From Vineibacter terrae (lineage in GTDB: Bacteria; Pseudomonadota; Alphaproteobacteria; Reyranellales; Reyranellaceae), in NCBI RefSeq assembly GCF_008039615.1, contig NZ_VDUZ01000009.1, positions 124,001 through 188,000 on the forward strand: DNA of 64,000 nucleotides, read 5' to 3'. Positions 43,077 through 52,142 of the stretch are shown piece after piece. The translations under genes and the position numbers were made by a program. Position 1 is the first letter of the stretch. Every line of letters starts with the position of its first letter. The notes under the pieces are model-generated. The model saw only the letters and a list, made by a program, of their open reading frames with translations. It was not told the origin of the DNA and ran no database searches.

Positions 43077-44213
43077 GTGCCTACGATCGAACGATTGGCT
43101 TTCACCGGCCTCGAATACGTCATGCCTCCGGAAAAAGCCTTCGGCATGTCGCGGGCCGTCGGCAACCGGCGCATGGGGGGCCTGGTCGAGATCGTCACTG
43201 ACCAGGGCGTGACCGGCACCGGCGAGGCCTTCGGCGATCCGCGCGTGACAAGCGCCTATTTCCAGATGATCGAGCCCTTGTTCCGCGGCCGGTCGATCTA
43301 CGATTTCGACCATGTCGAAGCCGGCATCCGCAACCGGATGTACCATCTGGGCGCGCAGAACCAGCTCACCGCCTGCCTGTCGGGCATCAATCTGGCGCTG
43401 CACGACGCCATCGGCAGGACCCACGGCGTGCGCGCCTGCGACCTGATCGGCGGCTGTGGCACGGACCGCCTGCCGGTCTATGCCTCGACCGGCTTCTTCT
43501 CGAAGGACCCGACGAATCAGCTCGAGCACCAGCTGGCGGTGGTGAAAGCCCATCCGTATGCGGGCGCCAAGATCAAGATCGGGCGCGGGCCGGCCGATGA
43601 TGCGGCGCGCTGCAGGCTGGCGCGCGAGATGCTCGGCGACGACGCGCTGCTGATCGTCGACGTGAACGGGAACTACACGGTCGATCTGGCGCTGGCCTGC
43701 ATCCGCGCCATCGAGCGCTACGACATCCACTGGCTCGAGGAGCCGCTGCCGCCGGCCGACCTGCGGGGCTATGCCGAGCTGCGCGTCCGCTCGCCCATTC
43801 CGCTGGCGGCCGGCGAGGCGCACTATACGCTGCGCGATTTCCGGCAGCTCATCGAGGGGCGCTGTGTCGATATCGTGCAGCCGTCGATCCCCACGGTGGG
43901 CGGCCTTACAGAGGCCAAGCGCATCGCGGTGATGGCGCAGGCGGCCAACCTGAGAGTGTCGCCGCACGCCTGGGGCGGGGCCGTGGGCCTGGCGGCCGCC
44001 TTGCATCTGGTCGCCTCGCAGCCGGCCCATCCGCATGGCGACAATATTCCCTATCCGACCTTGGTCGAGTACGACATGAGCGACAACCCGTTGCGCACGC
44101 GGCTGCTGCGCACGCCGCTGGCGCTCGAGGAGGGCCACCTGCTGCTGCCGCCCGGGCCGGGGCTGGGCGTCACGCTCGACCCTGCCGTGGTCGCGCAGTA
44201 CCGGGTCGAGTGA
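43077..44213 (+). CDS. Enolase-superfamily enzyme (mandelate racemase/muconate lactonizing type)
   Basis: A protein of 378 residues. The GTG at 43077 is chosen because AGGAGG ends 6 bases before it; an ATG at 43050 would add 9 residues. N-terminal capping domain, then a barrel with the active-site set: Lys165-x-Lys167 (KIKIG), metal ligands Asp195 (VDVNGN), Glu221 or 222 (LEEPLPP) and Glu247 (AGEAHYT), and His297 (SPHAWGG). This points to the mandelate racemase subgroup, often acid-sugar dehydratases. The substrate cannot be read from sequence. It converges on the cupin gene with 6 bases between stops. Confidence 0.9.
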   Translation: MPTIERLAFTGLEYVMPPEKAFGMSRAVGNRRMGGLVEIVTDQGVTGTGEAFGDPRVTSAYFQMIEPLFRGRSIYDFDHVEAGIRNRMYHLGAQNQLTACLSGINLALHDAIGRTHGVRACDLIGGCGTDRLPVYASTGFFSKDPTNQLEHQLAVVKAHPYAGAKIKIGRGPADDAARCRLAREMLGDDALLIVDVNGNYTVDLALACIRAIERYDIHWLEEPLPPADLRGYAELRVRSPIPLAAGEAHYTLRDFRQLIEGRCVDIVQPSIPTVGGLTEAKRIAVMAQAANLRVSPHAWGGAVGLAAALHLVASQPAHPHGDNIPYPTLVEYDMSDNPLRTRLLRTPLALEEGHLLLPPGPGLGVTLDPAVVAQYRVE

Positions 44214-44219
44214 GGCAGC

Positions 44220-44570
44220 CTAGTCGATCGGCACGAAGATGCAGTGGCGCAGCTTGCCGTCGAGCGCCTTGGACAGATGGCCCTTGCCGCTGGTGTCCTC
44301 CACCAGGATCACCTCGCCGGCGCCGATCACGCGTGCCTCGCCGTCGCTGGCCGTGATCTGCACGCCGGCATCGAGGTTGATGATGTATTGGCGCCGCGGC
44401 GCGGGGTGCCAGTCGAGATCGTAGGTGGGCGGCACCTGGCGGAAGATGATGCCGGTGGCGGGCAGGCGCTTCGACAGCTTGCCGCCGGGCGTGTCCTCGA
44501 CCCATTCCACTTCGACGTCGCGGAAATGCGATTCGCCGTCAGCATCGGCATAGAGATTGTGAACGCGCAT
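44220..44570 (-). CDS. Small cupin-type protein
   Basis: A protein of 116 residues with GGAGG upstream. A single cupin-like barrel is suggested by the alternating strands IIFRQVPPTYDLDWHPAPRRQYIINLDAGVQITASDGEARVIGAGEVILVEDTSGKGH. His and Glu ligands are only partly conserved (DWHPAPRR). Last gene of a minus-strand set behind an MFS carrier and a peptide-type binding protein. Possibly a small sugar- or acid-modifying cupin; function not assigned. Confidence 0.8.
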   Translation of the reverse strand: MRVHNLYADADGESHFRDVEVEWVEDTPGGKLSKRLPATGIIFRQVPPTYDLDWHPAPRRQYIINLDAGVQITASDGEARVIGAGEVILVEDTSGKGHLSKALDGKLRHCIFVPID

Positions 44571-44590
44571 CGCAGCAACCTCCGGCGGCT

Positions 44591-46177
44591 CTATTTCCTG
44601 TCGATGTTCCAGAAAGCGAAGGACGGCGCGGCCAGCATGCCGGTGACGGTCTTGCGCAACGCCGTCGGCGTGGTGAACTGGCCCAGCGGCACGTGGGTGG
44701 GATAGGTCAGCACATGGCGCTGCACGGCCTCGGCGATCGTCTTCTGCTTGTCGGGATCGGTTTCCTTGGCGTACTGATCGCGCAGCTTCTCCAGGTCCGC
44801 GTCGCACGGCCAGCCGAAGGTTGCCTTGTCGCAGGCGGCGTTGAGGAAGCTGGTGGCCACCGGATCGAGCACGTCGACCGAGCTCCATGACGTGAAGTAG
44901 GCGTGCCAGCCGCCCTGCGCCGGCGGGTCCTTCTTGGCGCGGCGCGCCACCAGGGACTGCCAGTCCATCGCCTGCAGGTCGACCTTGAAGCCGGCGCGCT
45001 CGAGCTGCGCCTTGCCGACAGTGGCGAGGTTGCTGTGGCCGCTGATGTCGGTCTGGTGCAGCAGCACGACAGGCGTGCCGTCATAGCCGGCCTCGGCCAG
45101 CATCGCCTTGGCCTTGGCGGCATCGCCGTTCAGCACATCGGCCCAGCCCGCCGTCGATTCCAGCGGCGAGCCGCAGGGGAACAGCGACTTGCATATCCGG
45201 TACCATTTGGCATCCCCGACATTGGCGTCGAGGAACTCCTTCTGGCTGAGCGCCATCAGCGCCGCGGCGCGGATCTTGGGATTGTCGAACGGCTTGTGCA
45301 GCACATTGAAGCGCATGGCGTATTGCCGACCGGCCGCGTTCACCACGCGAACCTCGATGTCCTTGCTGTCGGTCAGAAGCGGCAGCAGGTCGGGCGACAA
45401 GATCTCGATGAGGTCGATCTCGCCGCCAATCAGGGCGTTGACCTGGGTCTGCGGGTCGGGGATCCACACCCATTCGATCCGATCGACCATCGGCACCTTG
45501 CCGCCGGCCAGCCCCGACGGCGGCTCGACGCGCGGCTTGTAGCGCGGGTTCTTGACGTAGACGGCTTTCTCGCCCGGCTTCCACTGATCCTTGACGAAGA
45601 TGAACGGGCCCGAGCCGGTGGCGTCGGTGATCTGGGTGTTGGGATCGGTGGCCGCCACCCGCCTGGGCATCATGAAGGGCACGTTCGAGCCCGACTTCGC
45701 GAGGCTCTGCAGCACCAGGCCGTAAGGCTCCTTGAGCGTCATGCGCAGGGTCCGCGCATCGGCGGCCGCAAGCTCGGCCACGTACGACATCAGCTTCTGG
45801 CCTACCGTGTCGCGCGCCGCCCAGCGCTTCAGCGACTGCACGCAGTCTTCCGCCGTCACCGGCGCGCCGTCGTGGAAGGCCAGGCCCTCGCGCAGCGTGA
45901 AGGTCCACACCAGCTTGTCGGGGCTGGCGTCGTAGCGCTCGACCATCTGCGGCCGCACCTGCAGCTTCTCGTCGAGCGCGAACAGCGTGTCGTAGACGAG
46001 ATAGCCGTGGTGCGTGGAGATCAGCGCCGTGGTCCAGATCGGGTCCAGGATCTTGAGGTCGGAATGCATCGCCACGCGCAGCGTCTTCTGCGCCAGGGCC
46101 GGCGCCACGAGGACCGACACCACCAGTGCGGCGGTGACGAGCAGGGTGCGCAGCTGCCGGGTCAAGAGGGACGACAT
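44591..46177 (-). CDS. Solute-binding protein of peptide/nickel ABC type (SBP_bac_5)
   Basis: A protein of 528 residues. The ATG at 46177 sits after GGGAGG and opens a signal peptide (cleavage after ALA, residue 29). The family-5 pattern is clear: LRVAMHSDLKILDPIWTT, then GYLVYDTLFALDEKLQVRPQMVERYDASPDKLVWTFTLREGLAFHDGAPVTAEDCVQSLKRW, and the C-terminal LYPTHVPLGQFTTPTALRK. It delivers an oligopeptide or similar solute to an ABC permease, but no permease or ATPase genes adjoin it. Tightly between the MFS gene (34 bases) and the cupin gene (20 bases). Confidence 0.9.
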   Translation of the reverse strand: MSSLLTRQLRTLLVTAALVVSVLVAPALAQKTLRVAMHSDLKILDPIWTTALISTHHGYLVYDTLFALDEKLQVRPQMVERYDASPDKLVWTFTLREGLAFHDGAPVTAEDCVQSLKRWAARDTVGQKLMSYVAELAAADARTLRMTLKEPYGLVLQSLAKSGSNVPFMMPRRVAATDPNTQITDATGSGPFIFVKDQWKPGEKAVYVKNPRYKPRVEPPSGLAGGKVPMVDRIEWVWIPDPQTQVNALIGGEIDLIEILSPDLLPLLTDSKDIEVRVVNAAGRQYAMRFNVLHKPFDNPKIRAAALMALSQKEFLDANVGDAKWYRICKSLFPCGSPLESTAGWADVLNGDAAKAKAMLAEAGYDGTPVVLLHQTDISGHSNLATVGKAQLERAGFKVDLQAMDWQSLVARRAKKDPPAQGGWHAYFTSWSSVDVLDPVATSFLNAACDKATFGWPCDADLEKLRDQYAKETDPDKQKTIAEAVQRHVLTYPTHVPLGQFTTPTALRKTVTGMLAAPSFAFWNIDRK

Positions 46178-46211
46178 CGCCAGCCTCCCAGGGCGGAACG
46201 GATGGCGGAGG

Positions 46212-47492
46212 CTAGCCTCGTGCGATCGTCGAGTCACGGCCGCTCATGGTGCCGGACGGACTGCGCGGTGCGTTCGACACGGCCTGGGAACCGGACGCGC
46301 CGCCCGCTTCGGACTTCACCGGCGATTGCCGTGGCAGGAAGCAGGCCACGACGATGCCCAGCAGATTGCCGCAGCCGGCGATGGCGATCGCCAGCCGGTA
46401 GCCGCCGGAGAGATCATAGAGATGCCCGGCCAGCACCGGCAGCGTCACGGCCGCGGCGCACCAGGCGATGTAGAGCCGGCTGGCGATGCGGCCGTAGTCG
46501 CTGCTCGGCCAATAGGCGGCGATCGCCCCGGCGGTCGAGCCGGAGATGAAGCCGTAGCCCATGCCGATCATCGCCAGCGTCGCCAGAGACACGACGGGCG
46601 TCGGCCACAGCGTCAGCACGATGGTGCCGCTCAGCGCCAGCACATGGGCGGCAGCCATCACCACGGGCACCGGGAACTGGTCGACCAGCCAGCCGCCGCC
46701 CAGCCGCGCTGCCGCGATCGCGCCGGTGATCGCCGTGGTCGCCGCCAGCGCCATCGCGGTCGAGCCGCCATACGCGACGATCATGCCGGCCGCCTGGCTC
46801 AGCACTGTGAGGCCGGCGGCCGCGGCCAGGAAGAAGACCGTCCAGATCTGCCAGAAGATCCAGACCCGCGCCGTGCCGGCAGCCGATGACGACGTGTGCG
46901 CCGCCGCGGTCGGCAGGCGCACGCCGCCATGCATCGCGAGCGCCGTGGCTGCCAGTCCTGTCGCCGCGACGGCGGCAGCCAGGCCGGCCAGGGTCGTGTG
47001 CACATCCCAGCGGCTGAGCGCCCAGCCGAACAGCGGCGCCGCGATCATCGCGCCGGCGGGATAGAGGCTCACGATGTAGCCGTTCAGCAGCCCCAGGCGG
47101 CGGCGCACGATCAGGTTCACGCCCTGCTGCAGGAAGATGTAGGCGGCACCGCCGCAGATGCCGAACAGCACGCCATAGCCGAGCGCGAGCTGCACCAGGC
47201 TGGTCGCCGCCGCGGCCAGGGCCACGCCGACCGTGCCGCCGGCGGTGCAGCCCAGCAGCAGCACCGGCGCGCTGGCGACATGGAACAGGCGCGGCGCTAG
47301 GTTCATGCCCAGCGTGAAGCAGACGGTCGCGACGCCGAACACGGCCGACAGCTCGGAGCGGGTGGCGCCCAGCGACGCTTCGAGCGGCTTCAGGAACACG
47401 CTGAAGGCATAGAGCGACCCCATCGGCAGGTTGAGCAGGGTCGCAGCGGCGATCGCCGCCCACGCACGTTGTCGGATCATGGCACCAATCAT
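46212..47492 (-). CDS. MFS transporter
   Basis: A protein of about 426 residues. The start is uncertain: ATG at 47492 (MIGAMIRQ) or 47480; an ATG at 47516 is also in frame, and none has a strong ribosome site. Twelve hydrophobic helices are apparent, with the family loop RRRLGLLNGYIVSLYPAGA between helices 4 and 5 and GMGYGFISGSTAGAIAAYWPSSDYGRIASR in the C-terminal half, both usual for oxalate/formate-like antiporters (OFA subgroup). The substrate is unknown, perhaps a carboxylate. First gene of the minus-strand set that also contains the binding protein and the cupin. Confidence 0.85.
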   Translation of the reverse strand: MIGAMIRQRAWAAIAAATLLNLPMGSLYAFSVFLKPLEASLGATRSELSAVFGVATVCFTLGMNLAPRLFHVASAPVLLLGCTAGGTVGVALAAAATSLVQLALGYGVLFGICGGAAYIFLQQGVNLIVRRRLGLLNGYIVSLYPAGAMIAAPLFGWALSRWDVHTTLAGLAAAVAATGLAATALAMHGGVRLPTAAAHTSSSAAGTARVWIFWQIWTVFFLAAAAGLTVLSQAAGMIVAYGGSTAMALAATTAITGAIAAARLGGGWLVDQFPVPVVMAAAHVLALSGTIVLTLWPTPVVSLATLAMIGMGYGFISGSTAGAIAAYWPSSDYGRIASRLYIAWCAAAVTLPVLAGHLYDLSGGYRLAIAIAGCGNLLGIVVACFLPRQSPVKSEAGGASGSQAVSNAPRSPSGTMSGRDSTIARG

Positions 47493-47646
47493 CAAAACCA
47501 GCCGCGACGGTAGCATCCGCTTCAGCGGCCGCCGACAATTTAGTGACGACCCGCTTCGGCGGCGCGGCAAGGCGTTTGTCGCAGCGCCCGGGGGGTGCTT
47601 GACTGGGGGCAGGACGGCGCCGACCGTCGACCCAGGGAAGATCGCC

Positions 47647-48546
47647 ATGACGCGGGAGCCGCCCGTCCATCCGCTGGCCACGGCCGCGGCGCCGGCATGC
47701 GCCGGCCCGCGGGCCGACCTGCATCCGCCGTCGTGGCAGGTGCCGTTCGGCGCCTGCGATTCGCACGCCCATGTCATCGGCGACGGCCTTGAATATCCCT
47801 TCGTGCCCGACCGCAGCTTCACGCCTCCGGCAGCGACCGAGCGGCAGTACATGCGCATGCTCGACACGCTGGGCATGACCCACGGCGTGCTTGTGCAGGT
47901 CAGCGTGCACGGCACCGACAACCGCCTGATGCTGGAGACGCTGCGCAACCATCAGCGGCGGCTGCGTGGCGTCGCCGTGGCGGCGCCTGATGTCAGCGAC
48001 GCGGCGCTGCGTGACATGCACGATGCCGGCGTGCGCGGCCTGCGCCTCAACGTGTCGGTCGGCGGCGGTGTCGGATTCGAGGCGCTGGAGATGCTGGCAG
48101 CGCGCATCGCGCCCATGGGCTGGCACCTGCAGCTGCTGACCACGCCGGCGCGCCTGGTCGAGGTGGCGTCGCGCCTGCCCGGGCTGGGGGTGCCCGTGGT
48201 GATCGACCACATGGCCATGGTGCCCGCCGCTGATGGCGTCGGGCATCCGGCGTTCCAGGCGCTGCTGGCGCTGGTGAAGGATGGGCATGCCTGGGTGAAG
48301 ATCTCCGGCGCCTATCGCATCAGCGCCCAGGACCGCGACTGGACCGACGTCGATCCGATGGCGCAGGCGCTTCTGGCGGCGGCGCCCGGGCGCATGCTGT
48401 GGGGCAGCGACTGGCCGCATGTGCATTTCGCCAGGCGCATGATGGGCACCGGCGAAACCCTGGCGATCCTGGGCCGCTGGATACCCGACCGGGCGCTGCG
48501 CAAGCGCGTCCTCGTCGACAACCCCACGGCGCTATACGGATTCTAA
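47647..48546 (+). CDS. TIM-barrel amidohydrolase (LigI/PDC-hydrolase-like)
   Basis: A protein of 299 residues with GGGAAG upstream. Amidohydrolase-2 family: the metal-ligand motif DSHAHVIG near residue 42, LNVSVGGGVG, VVIDHMAMVP, and the C-terminal MLWGSDWPHVHF with the conserved Asp. The pattern resembles 2-pyrone-4,6-dicarboxylate lactonase (LigI) and other lactonases of dicarboxylate pathways. Divergent from the MFS gene (154 bases), which may supply the substrate; this link is inference. Confidence 0.85.
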   Translation: MTREPPVHPLATAAAPACAGPRADLHPPSWQVPFGACDSHAHVIGDGLEYPFVPDRSFTPPAATERQYMRMLDTLGMTHGVLVQVSVHGTDNRLMLETLRNHQRRLRGVAVAAPDVSDAALRDMHDAGVRGLRLNVSVGGGVGFEALEMLAARIAPMGWHLQLLTTPARLVEVASRLPGLGVPVVIDHMAMVPAADGVGHPAFQALLALVKDGHAWVKISGAYRISAQDRDWTDVDPMAQALLAAAPGRMLWGSDWPHVHFARRMMGTGETLAILGRWIPDRALRKRVLVDNPTALYGF

Positions 48547-48593
48547 CCCTTCCATCCCTTCGCGCTCCGGACGACAAGAAAAGCCGCACTATC

Positions 48594-49802
48594 TCACGCG
48601 TGCATCTGCTCCCAGTCGACCATGTAGTCGCGGGTCGGCGGCAGAGCGTCTATCCGGCGCGTGATCTGGATCTGGAACACCATGGTGCGCAGGTAGCGGA
48701 AATCCATCTCCGCGCCCTTGAGATAGAACTCCCACATCCGGCAGAAGCGCTCGTCATACAGCGCCGCGACCTCACAGCGGTGGCTCTGGAAGCGCTCGTG
48801 CCAGTGGCGCAGGGTCTCGGCGTAGTGCAGGCGCAGGATCTCGACGTCGCAGGCCCACAGGCCGGCGCGCTCGATCACCGGCAGGACTTCCGACAGGGCC
48901 GGCGCATAGCCGCCGGGAAAGATGTATTTGCGCAGCCAGGCGTTGGTGGTGCCCGGCCCGTCCATGCGGCCGATGGCGTGCAGCAGGGCCGCACCCTGCG
49001 GCGCCAGCAGTCGTTTCAGCGTCGCGAAGAAGGCCGGATAGTGGTTGACACCGACATGCTCGAACATGCCGATCGACACGATGCGGTCGTAGGTGCCGGC
49101 CTCCTCGCGATAGTCGCGTAGCGCGAAGCGGACGCGGTCATGCAGCCCCATCTCGCGGGCGCGCGCGTTCGAGCGCGCATGCTGCTCGGTGGAGAGGGTC
49201 AGCCCGGTGACATCGGCGCCGCATGTCCGCGCCAGGTAGAGCCCCAGCCCACCCCAGCCCGATCCGACGTCCAGCACCCGCATGCCGGGCTCGATCGCGA
49301 GCTTGGCCGCGATATGGCGCATCTTGTTGCGTTGCGCGGTCTCCAGTGAATCGTCGGCGTGCCTGAAATAGGCGCAGGAATATTGCCGCTCCGAGTCGAG
49401 AAACAGATCGTAGAGCCGGTCCGAGAGGTCGTAGTGGTGCGCCACGTTCTGTCGGGCGCGCGCGATCGGGTTGTATTGCTGCAGCCGGCGCAGGACCGGT
49501 GCGAGCCGCTCGCCCACGGCTTCCCATGGCAGGGCTGGCGCGGTATCCAGATTCAGCGACAGCACCGTCAGCAGCTCGCCCAGGGTGCAGCCCTCGGTCG
49601 TCAGCGTGCCGTCCATCCAGGCCTCGCCCAGGGCCAGCTCGGGCTCGAGCGCAAGCCGGTGGTGCAGGGTCGCGTCGTGCAGGCGCATGGTGGCGGCCGG
49701 CAGCGCGCCGGTGGCGCCGAACTCGAACGTCCGCCCCCGCGCATCGATCAGCGTGAGATGGCCGCGCCGGATCAGGCGGCGCAGCGCCCAGGCAAGCAGC
49801 AT
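48594..49802 (-). CDS. Cyclopropane-fatty-acyl-phospholipid synthase family methyltransferase
   Basis: A protein of 402 residues from the ATG at 49802 (in-frame ATG at 49850 would add 16). Fatty-acid cyclopropane synthase pattern: QNVAHHYDLSDRLYDLFLDSERQYSCAYF, SAM site VLDVGSGWGGLGLYLAR, then GLTLSTEQHARSNARA, SIGMFEHVGVNHYPAFF and WLRKYIFPGGYAPALSEV. It transfers a methylene group from SAM to unsaturated phospholipid chains at the inner membrane. It trails the SDR gene in the catabolic minus-strand operon; it may be a stress partner for lipid-perturbing aromatics or just a downstream gene. Confidence 0.9.
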   Translation of the reverse strand: MLLAWALRRLIRRGHLTLIDARGRTFEFGATGALPAATMRLHDATLHHRLALEPELALGEAWMDGTLTTEGCTLGELLTVLSLNLDTAPALPWEAVGERLAPVLRRLQQYNPIARARQNVAHHYDLSDRLYDLFLDSERQYSCAYFRHADDSLETAQRNKMRHIAAKLAIEPGMRVLDVGSGWGGLGLYLARTCGADVTGLTLSTEQHARSNARAREMGLHDRVRFALRDYREEAGTYDRIVSIGMFEHVGVNHYPAFFATLKRLLAPQGAALLHAIGRMDGPGTTNAWLRKYIFPGGYAPALSEVLPVIERAGLWACDVEILRLHYAETLRHWHERFQSHRCEVAALYDERFCRMWEFYLKGAEMDFRYLRTMVFQIQITRRIDALPPTRDYMVDWEQMHA

Positions 49803-49892
49803 GGCGGTCTGTTCCCGAGTCCGTCGAAGCCATGGCGACCCTGTCGGCATGGCCTGACGCCCGGCTGACCGGCCAGTGGCCGGCGCGCATCA

Positions 49893-50714
49893 TCACACGC
49901 GGACGGCGGCGGCCGGATCCCAGGCCCAGTAGCGCGCCACGGCGCCGGCATCGACACGCAGATCGGTGCCCGTGATCATGCCGGCATCGTCGGAAGCGAG
50001 GAACACGGCGGCGCGGCCGTAGTCGCTGGGCACCGGCAGCCTCTGCATCGGAATGCGGGCGCGGAAGGGCGCCATCACCCGGTCGAGATTCTCCGGCCGC
50101 TTGACGGCGCGGCCCCAGCGGGCGGCGCGCTCGAAGGATTCGGCGGGATCGGTTGCCGTCGGCGTCAGGCTGTTGACCCGGATGCCGTGGCCGACCAGCT
50201 CCATGGCGGCGGACCGCGTGAAGTTGATCAGCCCGCATTTGGCGGTGCTGTAGGCGATGTTGCCGGGCTCGCCCTGGTGCCCTGCCGTCGAGATGATATT
50301 GATCACGCTGCCGCCCGCGCCGCGCGCGATCATGGCCTTGCAGGCATGCTTGGTGAACAGGAAGGCGCCACCCAGGATGACGCCGGTCTGCCGGTTCCAC
50401 TCCTCGAAGGACATGTCGATCACGCCCTTCTTGTTGAAGAACGCGGCGTTGTTCACCAGCACGTCGATCCGGCCGAACGCGGCCAGCGCTGCCGCCACCG
50501 CGTCCTTCACCTGAGCCTCGTCGGTGACGTCGCATGTGACGGCGATGGCGCGGCCGCCGGCGCCGGCGACGGCGTTGGCGCAGTCCGTGGCGTTGGCGGC
50601 GTGCGCATCGACCGCGACGATCGCTGCGCCTTCCGCCGCCAGTCCTTCGGCGATGCCGCCGCCGATATTGGGGCTTGTGCCGGTGACGATCGCGACCTTG
50701 TCCTTCAGCTTCAT
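49893..50714 (-). CDS. Short-chain dehydrogenase/reductase
   Basis: A protein of 273 residues, classical SDR: cofactor motif TGTSPNIGGGIA at 11-22, CDVTD, NNAA at 88-91, Ser142, Tyr155 and Lys159 (YSTAK). Only 10 bases separate it from the LigB-type dioxygenase gene, so it is in the same operon. In a pathway with a ring-hydroxylating oxygenase, an SDR commonly oxidises the cis-dihydrodiol to a catechol using NAD. That role is inferred from context; the sequence alone says alcohol dehydrogenase. Confidence 0.9.
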   Translation of the reverse strand: MKLKDKVAIVTGTSPNIGGGIAEGLAAEGAAIVAVDAHAANATDCANAVAGAGGRAIAVTCDVTDEAQVKDAVAAALAAFGRIDVLVNNAAFFNKKGVIDMSFEEWNRQTGVILGGAFLFTKHACKAMIARGAGGSVINIISTAGHQGEPGNIAYSTAKCGLINFTRSAAMELVGHGIRVNSLTPTATDPAESFERAARWGRAVKRPENLDRVMAPFRARIPMQRLPVPSDYGRAAVFLASDDAGMITGTDLRVDAGAVARYWAWDPAAAVRV

Positions 50715-50724
50715 GGCGGCAGCC

Positions 50725-51762
50725 TCAGTGCGGTGGCGCGATCAGGAACGCCTTGGACGAGTTGAAGATCCAGGTGTCGACGAAGCCGGTCTGCTGCGGC
50801 TTGCGCTGCAGCGCGCTCAGCGCCCCCACCAGGCACACCCAGTTGAGGATCTCCTGCTGGCCACTGTCCTCGACCTCGGTGCCCGTGTAGTTGCGCCAGG
50901 TCTGGTAGTCGCCGGCGCACATCGCGTCGTACATCCGCTGGTCGGCCGGCGTGTCGGGATACAGGAAATGGTTCTTGGCCGTGAGGAAGGCATGCGACCA
51001 GCCCGACGAGGCCAGGAGCGCCACCCGGTAGGGCGACTCGGCCAGGATCCGCGCCGTCGCGGCACCGAGATCGAACAGGCGCCGCGGCGTCGGCGCGGGC
51101 GGGTCGAGGTCGTCGTCGCTCAGCTCGCGGTCGAAGACCGGCATGCCGCCGCGCTGGGAGATCACCCGCCGCCCGTAGCAGTTCACCGCGAAGGGCACGA
51201 TCGGATAGGCAAATCCCTTGCGGCCGTAGTCGAGGTACATGACGGCGTTGGTGAAGGCGTGCCCCAGCGGGTGGTGCAGCGGCTTGTACGAATAGGCCGT
51301 GTCGAAGCCGGCCTCGATCAGGCGGCTGGCCAGCATCTTGGCAGCGGCCGGATGTCCCGGCAGGTCGAACTTCCTGTCGGTCTCGCCCCATACATTGCCC
51401 GGCGGCGGCGAGAACGTGAAGCGGTCATAGGCGTTGATGCAGTAGGGCGGGATGATGTCCTCGCGGAAATTCTCGTACTGATCGTCGCCCCACATCAGGA
51501 TGAAGTCGGGCGCGAAGGCGTCGAGCGCAGCCCGGGTCTTGTCCATCCAGCCCACCAGGTCGGCGCGGTGGCGCATGGCCGATGATGTGCCCTCGTCGTT
51601 GCCCCACTCGGCGCGCATCGGCTCGGGCCAGCCCGCCGGTGTCCGCAGCGCTGCCGGCAGCTTCGGATTCTGCAGCATGCGCTTGAGGATCCAGGACATG
51701 CGCTCGTCGGTGCCCGCCAGCGGCGGGTAGTGGGAAATCCCAAGTGCCAGGATCTCGGCCAT
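50725..51762 (-). CDS. Extradiol ring-cleavage dioxygenase (LigB/DODA superfamily)
   Basis: A protein of 345 residues. Class III extradiol features: ISHYPPL near the start (metal His), MWGDDQYENF, KPLHHPLGHAFTNAV, and SSGWSHAFL. A non-haem iron dioxygenase that opens catecholic or gallate-like rings next to a hydroxyl group. Same operon as the SDR, ferredoxin and ferredoxin reductase; 10 bases to the SDR, 21 to the ferredoxin gene. The precise substrate is open. Confidence 0.88.
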   Translation of the reverse strand: MAEILALGISHYPPLAGTDERMSWILKRMLQNPKLPAALRTPAGWPEPMRAEWGNDEGTSSAMRHRADLVGWMDKTRAALDAFAPDFILMWGDDQYENFREDIIPPYCINAYDRFTFSPPPGNVWGETDRKFDLPGHPAAAKMLASRLIEAGFDTAYSYKPLHHPLGHAFTNAVMYLDYGRKGFAYPIVPFAVNCYGRRVISQRGGMPVFDRELSDDDLDPPAPTPRRLFDLGAATARILAESPYRVALLASSGWSHAFLTAKNHFLYPDTPADQRMYDAMCAGDYQTWRNYTGTEVEDSGQQEILNWVCLVGALSALQRKPQQTGFVDTWIFNSSKAFLIAPPH

Positions 51763-51783
51763 GGTCGCTTCCTCTCGGCGGTT

Positions 51784-52104
51784 CTAATGCTGGCTTTCGG
51801 GGAGCGAGAGGCGCAAGCCGTCCAGGTCGTCGCTCACGTTGATCTGGCACGACAGGCGCGACCGCTCGTCGGCATGCGGGCAGAACTGCAGCATGGCTTC
51901 TTCGTTGGCGTCCTTGGCCGGCAGCCGGTCGCGCCAGTCGTCGGGGACATAGACCATGCACGTGGCGCAGGAGCAGGCGCCGCCGCAATCGGCATCGATC
52001 CCCGGCACCATGGCACGCACGGCGCCTTCCATGATGGAGAGGCCGTTGCTGATCTCGATTGTCTGTTCCTTGCCGTTGTTGTCCTGAAAAGTGATCTTGG
52101 CCAT
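51784..52104 (-). CDS. 2Fe-2S ferredoxin (putidaredoxin type)
   Basis: A protein of 106 residues. Cluster cysteines Cys40, Cys46, Cys49 and Cys86 in the C-x5-C-x2-C-x36-C pattern typical of putidaredoxin/adrenodoxin ferredoxins, with two extra cysteines (44, 75). Expected role: carries electrons from the reductase encoded just upstream to the Rieske oxygenase encoded on the other strand. Using a vertebrate-type rather than a Rieske ferredoxin is a known variant in multi-component oxygenases. Confidence 0.93.
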   Translation of the reverse strand: MAKITFQDNNGKEQTIEISNGLSIMEGAVRAMVPGIDADCGGACSCATCMVYVPDDWRDRLPAKDANEEAMLQFCPHADERSRLSCQINVSDDLDGLRLSLPESQH

Positions 52105-52142
52105 GTGCTCTTTCCTGGTGACGCTACCGTGGACGGCCTACC